Assembly: GCA_949299825.1 (NCBI GenBank)
Contig: CASGBP010000038.1
Coordinates: forward strand, 1-5,212
DNA: 5,212 nucleotides
Direction of reading: 5' to 3'
Origin: an uncultured Mycoplasmataceae bacterium
GTDB taxonomy: Bacteria > Bacillota_I > Bacilli_A > Mycoplasmatales > Mycoplasmoidaceae
Each line of letters starts with the position of its first letter. The stretch's first letter is position 1. The notes beneath the pieces were generated by a model that had not been told where the DNA came from, ran no database searches, and saw only the letters and a program-made list of their open reading frames with translations. This document shows, piece after piece, positions 1 through 5,212 of the stretch. The translations under genes were made by a program, and so were the position numbers.

Positions 1-549
1 ATCTAATATTTCAAAAATGTTTTTAAAAGCACTACCTCCACAAATAGCAACCTTTTTTACAACAACATTTTTATATCTTTCTAAATAATTAGCATGATCA
101 CTACCCAATTTTGCCTTTACCATCTTTGCTAACCTTGCTAACCTAATTGGTTCAATATCACCAAGAATTGTCATTTCATCATCGGCTCTAATGATATTTC
201 TTAAACCAATTTGATATCCTAATTCAGTATTCATACCATAAATTGACTTATCAAAAGGAGTGTGTAAAAACAAAACACTAATTTTTTTATTTTTAAATTT
301 ACCTAATAATTTTCTTGTATGAAAATTTTGTGAATTTGGCGGATCAGTGAAAAGTGGATGATGGGAAATAACTAGATCAACTTTATTTTGAACACATATA
401 TGGTACAAATTATCAGTAATATCTAAACAAATCATAATATTCTTAACTTCATCATCTGAATGTACATGAAGTGTAGAATTATCTCATTTTTCTTGTGAAT
501 TAAAATTGTATATTTTGTTTAAATATTTATAAATTTCCTTGGTCGTCAT
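1..549 (-). CDS. Nif3/YqfO-family dinuclear metal-binding protein (N-terminal 183 residues; 3' end outside window)
   Basis: This is the N-terminal part of a Nif3-like (YbgI/YqfO/DUF34) protein. Family members form toroidal hexamers holding two metal ions per subunit. They are often labelled GTP cyclohydrolase I type 2, but their real substrate is unsettled. The sequence shows DLVISHHPLF at residues 58-67, where H63 and H64 match the first metal-ligand pair of the family. LHTPFD follows at about 95-100, with D100 matching the third ligand. Near the left edge there is the typical KVAICGGSAF stretch. The C-terminal H...E ligand pair lies beyond the window. The ATG at 549 is chosen because an in-frame TAA lies 9 nt upstream and the alignment starts there. 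An AAAGGG sits 12 nt upstream, inside trmK. W22 is encoded by TGA. The gene overlaps the end of trmK by 23 bp, so translational coupling is likely. Family assignment is secure; molecular function is not. Confidence 0.9.
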
Positions 550-1210
550 TACTATCAATTACCCTTTGTTTAATTTGGTGAAATTCCTCTTTTAATATTT
601 TCCCAACTTTATCAGTAGAAACTTTATTCTCTAAATATTTTAATCTATTATTAATAAATTTATAAAATACTTTTCTATTTATAATGTGATTGTTTTTTCC
701 AAATCATAATTCATTATTTGAATAAATATCTTTATTTTTTATGTTTCTAACTAAGAAAACAACGTAGATGTGTTCATTTTCTTCAATATAGATTTCACTT
801 ATAATAGTTATTCTTAATTTTTTAACTATATACTCCCTTAATTTATATGGTTTAGTGTTGGTTTGAAGAATTAAATTAGAAAAACTTAAACTATTATTAT
901 TCAAAATACTAATAATAGTTGATGCACCCATACCGGCTATAATGATGTAATCAATTTTGTCAAAATTTTTTTCACTTAATCCTTTTAAACCATCATTAAT
1001 TAAATTGGTTGTTTTATCTAGTAACTTAAATTTAGATAAATTATTAATTCCTTGTTGCAATGGTAATTTATTCTTGTCAATATTAATTACATGTTTACAT
1101 TTATTATTTCTTAACAACTCAATTGCAACATAACAATGATCACATCCTATATCCATTACCAAATTAGCATCATTCACTAAATCAACAATTGTATTAATTC
1201 TTGTCTTCAT
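527..1210 (-). CDS. trmK: tRNA (adenine(22)-N1)-methyltransferase TrmK
   Basis: A 227-residue SAM-dependent methyltransferase that, by family, places m1 on adenine 22 in the tRNA D-arm (YqfN in Bacillus). The Rossmann domain shows motif I as MDIGCDH (residues 19-25), an acidic strand-2 end INIDKNK (43-48), NDGL (72-75) and the family-typical IAGMG (91-95). LILQTN followed by KLREYI (113-128) and a beta-strand/EENEHIYVVFLV segment also match TrmK. After residue 168 a standard-code reading stops at TGA (704-706). Read as Trp169, the frame continues to TAA at 527-529 and adds about 58 residues of charged, helical sequence matching the C-terminal coiled-coil domain of TrmK. Total length is then normal for the family. 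The ATG at 1210 lies inside the last codons of rpoD (17-bp overlap). The nearest upstream in-frame codon but one is a stop, and AAAGG lies 12 nt upstream. Confidence is high. Confidence 0.93.
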
Positions 1211-3164
1211 TAATTAAAAATGCCTTTAACTTAGAAGATTTAGAAGGGTGTTTCAATTTTCTAAGTGCCTTAGCTTCAACTTGTCTTGCTCTTTCTCTAG
1301 TAAAATTATGAGCATTACCAACTTCTTCTAAAGTCATTGCTCTAGAATATGGTGGTAACCCAAACCTTCTTCTTAAAATATCTTCTTCCTTTGAATTAAG
1401 AACTTTTTTAAATATTTCATCAAGGTGTTCTATTTTTTGTTGTCTATCTGTATATTGTTCAGGCGTCATAATATCATCATCCTGTACAAAATCAATAAAC
1501 TTTGATTCTTCATCATGACCAATTGGACGATCAAAAGAAATAGGTTCAGCATTTATCTTCTTAATATCTAAAATCTTTTTTGGTGAGAATCCAGCAACAG
1601 CTCCACCCATTTTTTCACTAAGTTCATCAATTGTTGGATCTCTTCCTAATTCCTGAGTCAACATTCTTTCTGTTTTTATTAATTTATTAATTGTTTCAAC
1701 CATATGAACTGGAATTCTAATAGTTCTTGCTTGATCTGCAATCGCTCTAGTAATGGCTTGTCTAATTCATCAAGTTGCATATGTAGAAAATTTATTACCA
1801 TGACTTCACTCAAATTTATCAATAGCCTTCATTAAACCAACTGAACCTTCTTGAATCAAATCTTCAATAGCTAATCCTCGGTTCAAATATTTTTTTGCTA
1901 TCGATGTTACCAATCTTAAATTTGATGTTAATAACTGATTTTTAGCATTTCTTCTAATTTCTGGATCCTTTGATTCTAATAGTTTAGCAATCTTAATTTC
2001 TTCATCAGCCTTTAGCATTTTTGAGGCACCTAAATTAGATAAAAATGACTTAACACCATCATCAACTTTTTCAGATAAAGATGAGGTGTTGGTTGATTCA
2101 TAAACATCTAAATCATCATCTGAAAAATTCTGCAATTTTCTTGTATCAGATGTTTTCTTTTTAGGCACTTCATCAGTAAGCTGAACTCCAGCATCAGTAA
2201 TTGCTTGAAAAATCTCATCTAATTGTTGATCATTTAAATCAATGTTACAAAAGGCAAATTCTACCTTTGAATACTCAAGCACATTTTGCATATGTCCTTT
2301 TTTAGTTTTTGCTTCTCTAATCAATTTTTCTAATATTTCATTTGGAGTCATCAAAAAATTCTTAGATGTATTTTTGTTTGATGAATCTAGCAAACCAATC
2401 TCCAATGGATCAATTCTACTTTCACTAATATCTACTTCATCATTAAAAGATAATGAAGGAATTTCACCAATATCAATTTCTGGTTCCTTATGTTTTTTAC
2501 GAGTTGATATTTCTTTTTCAATTTTTTCTCTACTTTCTAATTCATCATAGTTATTTTGATTTTTGCTACTGCTTTTATTAGAAGAAGAAAGATTTAAATG
2601 AACTCTGTTTTTTACGTTTTTAACTGAACTAATTTTTTCAACTTTTTTTGGCTTAACAACATTTTTAGTTGAAGATTTTTTATCCTTTTTAACAATTTGT
2701 TTAGTTACAATTTTGTTATTTTTTGTTTTCTTTGGTTTAGCTGATATTTTTTTGTTATTAGACTTTGTATTTTTCTTAACACTACTTGCTGTTTTAGTTG
2801 AAACTTGTGCCTTCTTTTTAGGCAATACTTTCTTGCTAACAACTTTTGATGATTTTGTCTTTGAGTTGGTTTTTACATTTTTTGCATTCTTTTGAATTTT
2901 ACTTTTAGTTTTACTTGAACTAGTTACTACTTTTTTATTACTATTTTTTGATTTAGGTTTTTCGTTCTTAACCTTGCTTAAATTCTTTTTAACTTCTTTT
3001 TTCTTCTTTGCTGATTTTGTCTTTTTCTTTTTTGATCTAACATCATCCTCATAAAGATAACTCATATCCATATCATAATTAGAATGACTTTGTTTACTTT
3101 TACGATTGCTAATTGATTCATTCCTATACAAAGCTCTTGTAAAGGTTGCTCTTCTACTGCTCAT
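1194..3164 (-). CDS. rpoD: RNA polymerase primary sigma factor (sigma-70/RpoD) with lysine-rich N-terminal extension
   Basis: This 656-residue housekeeping sigma factor directs RNA polymerase to -35/-10 promoters. Order of parts: a short N-terminus; a Lys/Ser/Thr/Asn-rich tail at about 45-190 (roughly 55 Lys in residues 41-190, only five acidic); a charged linker; a region-1.1-like fold at 270-332; region 1.2 from about 368; and region 2 at about 400-490. The region 2.3/2.4 hallmark KFSTYATWWIRQAITR (458-473) includes the Trp pair used in promoter melting (W465, W466) and Q469/T472, equivalent to the -10-reading Q437/T440 of E. coli. Region 3 follows. Region 4.2 is MTLEEVG...TRERARQVEAKALRKL (610-637). 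W453, W465 and W466 are all TGA, so standard-code gene callers split this gene into pieces ending at 1806 and starting at 1703. The ATG at 3164 has a strong Shine-Dalgarno. It lies 22 bp after deoA and overlaps trmK by 17 bp. The core call is certain. The long cationic tail is unusual, because related mycoplasma sigmas are shorter. Confidence 0.97.
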
Positions 3165-3169
3165 TAGTT

Positions 3170-3175
3170 CTCCTC
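3170..3175 (-). promoter_or_regulatory. Shine-Dalgarno site of rpoD
   Basis: Minus-strand GAGGAG followed by a 5-nt spacer (AACTA) and the ATG at 3164. It is the only strong ribosome binding site among the four minus-strand genes. It fixes the rpoD start upstream of the lysine-rich tail, showing that the tail is part of the translated protein. Confidence 0.85.
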
Positions 3176-3186
3176 AATGAAAAATA

Positions 3187-4494
3187 TTAGTAATTATCTA
3201 ACTTTCTTATTATAATAGGTTTTTCCTTTTTTCCTAATTTATTTATTAATAAATTATCCATAAAAAGGTTGATTGTTGAAGATTTTATGGGTTTTGAACT
3301 ATACAAAGTGGCCACTTTATCACCCTTCTTAACCACATCATTACTTTTTTTATAGAACCTAATTCCAGCTAAATAATCAATTTTATCATCCTTATTTGTT
3401 CTACCTGAACCTAATTCTAATGAAACCAAACCAATTGTGGTAGTTGATTTAAAATCTAAATAACCATCATCAGTTGCTAAAATATCATGGCTATAATTTG
3501 GAATGATTTCATCATATCTATCAAAACTACTCAAATCAGCATTTTGATTTTTTAATCAATCAACAAAAACCTGATAAGCTTCCAAATTATCAATAACTTG
3601 ATCAATCATTTTTTTAGCTTCTTCTTGATTATTAACTTTTTTTGTATCAATTAAAATTGTACTTACAAAATCATAAATAAGATTTTTTAGTCTAATATCT
3701 TGGTTGATTCCTTGTAAAAACTCAATTGATTCTTTTATTTCTAAGAAATTACCAACATACTTTCCTAATGGTTCGTCCATATTAGTGATAATAACGCTTA
3801 ATTTTCTATTCATTCTGTTGGCAACTTTAATCATTAGGTTGGCTAATTTTTCTGCCTCATCATTACTTTTTATTAAAGCTCCACTACCAACCTTTAAATC
3901 AATATAAATATAATCACTATTCAAAACAAATTTTTTAGATAAAATACTAGAAACTATTAAACCTGGGCAATCAACTGTTCCTGTTACATCTCGTAATGCA
4001 TATATCTTTCTATCAGCTATTACTAATTCATCAGTTTGTTGCATTAGTACAATTTTGTTTTTACTATATATTTGCTTTGCCTTATCAAAAGATAAATTAG
4101 AAACAAAATTGATTGAATCTAGTTTATCAATGGTTCCTCCTGTATGACCTAAACTTCTACCTGACATCTTCACAATTCCATAACCTAAACTTGCTAGAAT
4201 TGGAACAATTATTAATGAGACCTTATCACCTACTCCACCAGATGAATGTTTATCAATAATTAATTCATTATTTTTAGGAAAAATAAAATGTTTTGAATTC
4301 TCATAAAAAATTTTTGTAAAAAAGAAAGTTTCATCTTCATCTAGTCCATTTATTGTCATTGCCATCAACAAACTACTAGCTTGATAATCAAAAATTGAAT
4401 TTTCAATGCAATAACCCTTAATAAAAAAATCAATTTCTTGTTCAGTTAGGGAAAAACCTTGTTTTTTTTTATTTATGATATTGATTATGTTCAT
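3187..4494 (-). CDS. deoA: Pyrimidine-nucleoside (thymidine) phosphorylase
   Basis: A 435-residue cytosolic nucleoside phosphorylase that splits thymidine/deoxyuridine (and possibly uridine) with phosphate to free base and pentose-1-phosphate, for salvage and carbon recovery. Phosphate- and substrate-binding motifs are intact: DKHSSGGVGDKVS (81-93), the family signature SGRSLGHTGGTIDKLDS (111-127), RDVTGTVDC (168-176) and SSILSKK (182-188). R168, S183 and K187 correspond to R171, S186 and K190 of E. coli thymidine phosphorylase. LKVGSGA (200-206) and MDEPLGKYVGN (239-249) are also typical. The C-terminal domain carries GSGRTNKDDKIDYLAGI and KKGDKVATLY. W313 is TGA (3556-3558), so a standard-code reading breaks the gene in two; the real frame runs to TAA at 3187. 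The ATG at 4494 fits the family N-terminus (helix, then EQEIDFFIKGY). There is no SD, and a TATAAT lies 10 nt upstream. rpoD follows after 22 bp. Whether it prefers thymidine or accepts all pyrimidine nucleosides cannot be decided here. Confidence 0.95.
3209..3214 (-). promoter_or_regulatory. Possible internal -10 box for rpoD
   Basis: A perfect TATAAT on the minus strand lies within the last codons of deoA, 44 nt before the rpoD ATG. It would give a leader of about 35-40 nt that includes the strong SD. No convincing -35 or extended -10 TG is present, and such hexamers are common by chance in AT-rich DNA, so this is tentative. Confidence 0.22.
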
Positions 4495-4504
4495 GTGCTT
4501 AACA

Positions 4505-4535
4505 ATTATACAAAATTTATCTTAAAAAACCTCAA
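4505..4535 (-). promoter_or_regulatory. Probable deoA(-rpoD-trmK-nif3) promoter
   Basis: On the minus strand a perfect TATAAT (4510 to 4505) lies 10 nt before the deoA ATG. The best -35 candidate is TTGAGG (4535 to 4530), with a long 19-nt spacer. Transcription starting 6-8 nt after the -10 would leave a leader of only a few bases, so the mRNA would be essentially leaderless, which fits the missing SD. The -35 assignment is weak; the -10 is good. Confidence 0.5.
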
Positions 4536-4652
4536 TATTAGAGTAATAAATTTATATCCTGGATCAATAGACAAGGGGCTAAGGTATAAAATAACGTTTA
4601 ATAATACCTAAACCAATATATGTTATTCTTGCTTTTTAATAGTATAAAAATG

Positions 4653-4684
4653 AAAAAATCGCTTTGAGGGTGAAGCGATTTTTT
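4653..4684. terminator. Intrinsic terminator (both orientations) after tRNA-Gly
   Basis: Perfect 12-bp inverted repeat AAAAAATCGCTT / AAGCGATTTTTT around an 8-nt loop. T-rich tails occur in both directions: TTTTTTCATTTTT on the minus strand and TTTTTTTATTTTT on the plus strand. It lies 14 bp past the 3' end of the tRNA and upstream of deoA, so its clear role is to end the tRNA transcript and separate it from the deoA operon. No plus-strand gene that would use it is recognised. Confidence 0.9.
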
Positions 4685-4698
4685 TATTTTTATCTATA

Positions 4699-4772
4699 TG
4701 GAGCAGGTGATGGGAATCGAACCCACGTATCAACCTTGGCAAGGTTGCATTCTACCATTGAATTACACCTGC
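4699..4772 (-). tRNA. tRNA-Gly (anticodon GCC)
   Basis: A complete 74-nt tRNA with encoded CCA. The acceptor stem is GCAGGTG / CACCTGC, with discriminator T and then CCA. The D-stem is ATTC / GAAT around AATGGTA. The anticodon arm is CAACC-TTGCCAA-GGTTG, with GCC at 4740 to 4738, reading GGU/GGC codons. The variable loop is ATAC. The T-arm is GTGGG-TTCGATT-CCCAT, with one G-U pair. The discriminator U is normal for bacterial glycine tRNAs. It is a single-gene transcription unit, with its own promoter upstream and a terminator 14 bp downstream. No glycine tRNA with UCC is present in the window. Confidence 0.97.
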
Positions 4773-4784
4773 AATACACTAATT

Positions 4785-4813
4785 AGTATATATCAACCAA
4801 AAAAACTTGTCAA
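4785..4813 (-). promoter_or_regulatory. Promoter of tRNA-Gly
   Basis: Consensus TTGACA (4813 to 4808), a 17-nt spacer and TATACT (4790 to 4785), 5 of 6 matches to TATAAT. The predicted start is about 6 nt before the mature tRNA 5' end. Runs of A lie just upstream of the -35 (minus strand), resembling an UP element. It is the strongest sigma-70 promoter in the window. Confidence 0.9.
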
Positions 4814-5004
4814 CATTTTTTTGCAATTTTCACATTTTTATGGTCCTTATTTTTGTATAAAAATACTTTTTTCACTTTTTTTTAATTATTTTGTTGCTTG
4901 ATTTCTTGTCATAAGGGCAGCATATCTAATTTTTACTAATGAAAATAATTGTTGCTAAAATTAATCAAGGAAAAATAAAAATATTTTAATATTTTACACC
5001 TTTA

Positions 5005-5015
5005 TATAATATAAT
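5005..5015 (+). promoter_or_regulatory. Promoter -10 region (two overlapping TATAAT) of the plus-strand gene
   Basis: Two perfect TATAAT hexamers share one T (5005-5010 and 5010-5015). No good -35 is found at 16-18 nt upstream, only AT-rich TATTTT-type sequence. Starts would fall at about 5017-5028, giving a leader of roughly 30-40 nt before the ATG at 5055. The position upstream of a real-looking start supports it. Confidence 0.6.
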
Positions 5016-5029
5016 ACAAAGTGTTTGTA
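5015..5029. promoter_or_regulatory. Short palindrome at the predicted transcription start (possible operator)
   Basis: TACAAA-GTG-TTTGTA is a perfect 6-bp inverted repeat with a 3-nt centre. It begins at the last base of the second TATAAT and covers the expected start site. Its position suits a repressor site, but it is short and AT-rich enough to be chance. No known regulator motif is recognised. Confidence 0.25.
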
Positions 5030-5054
5030 AATACTATTGAGAAGAAAGTTTTGC

Positions 5055-5212
5055 ATGAAATTAGATAAAAGACGAGTTAGAAGAAGTTATGAAGATCAGT
5101 TCTATAGAATGCAAGGTCCAAGAAGACATCCTATACAAGGTATCTTAATTTATGAACAAGCTAGACGAAAACTAAATATATCTCCAAATGGTTATTTATA
5201 TAGACAGAGATG
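5055..5212 (+). CDS. Unrecognised arginine-rich protein, N-terminal 52 residues (3' end outside window)
   Basis: An open frame from ATG 5055 runs to the window edge without a stop: 52 full codons, and the final two bases TG begin the next codon. The start is supported by AGAAAG (5043-5048), which can pair with the 3' tail of 16S rRNA, 6 nt upstream, and by a TATAAT promoter. The peptide begins MKLDKRRVRRSYEDQF and continues with GPRRHPIQGILIYEQARRKL. It has 11 Arg but only 3 Lys. The minus-strand proteins, in contrast, strongly prefer Lys, and here two Arg use the CGA codon. There is no signal peptide or membrane segment in the visible part. Basic, soluble and possibly nucleic-acid-binding is inference only. 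I do not recognise the family and name no function. Confidence 0.6.
   Translation, partial: MKLDKRRVRRSYEDQFYRMQGPRRHPIQGILIYEQARRKLNISPNGYLYRQR

Noticed and set aside
1704..1808. Apparent break of rpoD into two genes, a possible pseudogene
   Set aside because: The breaks are TGA codons at conserved Trp positions; with genetic code 4 the sigma-70 core is continuous and intact. The same holds for deoA (3556) and trmK (704).
2242..2895. Two plus-strand open frames (2242-2550 and 2713-2895), Phe/Leu/Ser-rich and membrane-like
   Set aside because: They are the antisense shadow of Lys- and acidic-rich rpoD codons (AAA/AAG gives TTT/CTT). There is no SD, promoter or family resemblance.
3704..3907. 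Plus-strand 67-codon frame
   Set aside because: It lies antisense within the conserved core of deoA, with no independent support.
4582..4609. Inverted repeat AGGTAT...ATACCT with a 16-nt loop between the tRNA terminator and deoA, considered as a riboswitch or leader hairpin
   Set aside because: Six AT-rich base pairs with a large loop and no extension. No conserved riboswitch core is seen, and the probable deoA start lies downstream of it.
4698..4901. Plus-strand 67-codon frame beginning MEQVMGIEPTYQPWQG
   Set aside because: It is the antisense of the tRNA-Gly gene and its promoter. The GIEPTY...LPLNYT peptide is a typical false protein made by reading across a tRNA.
4891..4969. TTGTTGCT direct repeat (4891-4898, 4949-4956) and CTTGATT/AATCAAG inverted pair, considered as regulatory or attachment sites
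   Set aside because: Seven to eight bases, far apart, in low-complexity AT-rich DNA; expected by chance. No mobile-element gene is nearby.

Overview
The window comes from a mollicute (mycoplasma-type) genome. It is very AT-rich. Four adjacent minus-strand genes read through only if UGA is decoded as tryptophan (genetic code 4), and all six Trp codons seen in them are UGA. The relaxed sigma-70 sequence and a glycine-rich insert in its region 3 would fit the Mycoplasma/Mycoplasmopsis lineages, but I cannot place a species.

Minus-strand block, in transcription order from right to left. A tRNA-Gly(GCC) gene (4699-4772) has its own near-consensus promoter (4785-4813) and ends in a perfect 12-bp stem terminator (4653-4684). 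Next is a probable operon: deoA (pyrimidine/thymidine phosphorylase, 3187-4494), rpoD (primary sigma factor, 1194-3164), trmK (tRNA m1A22 methyltransferase, 527-1210) and a Nif3/YqfO-family metal protein that runs off the left edge (1-549). The deoA-rpoD gap is 22 bp. rpoD overlaps trmK by 17 bp and trmK overlaps nif3 by 23 bp. The rpoD-trmK-nif3 order resembles the sigA-yqfN-yqfO neighbourhood of Bacillus. The usual upstream partner dnaG is absent and deoA stands in its place.

Plus strand. Only one gene is supported: a 5'-complete, 3'-truncated, arginine-rich reading frame from 5055, which I do not recognise. It has an AT-rich promoter with overlapping TATAAT boxes, and a short perfect palindrome lies at the expected transcription start.

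Gaps. Between the tRNA terminator and deoA (4495-4652) I see only a deoA -10 element very close to its ATG and no recognisable RNA. Between the tRNA promoter and the plus-strand promoter (4814-5004) there are T-rich tracts and no gene. The most unusual item is the sigma factor: about 145 residues of its N-terminal extension are a lysine-rich, histone-H1-like tail placed before a region-1.1-like domain and an otherwise complete sigma-70 core.
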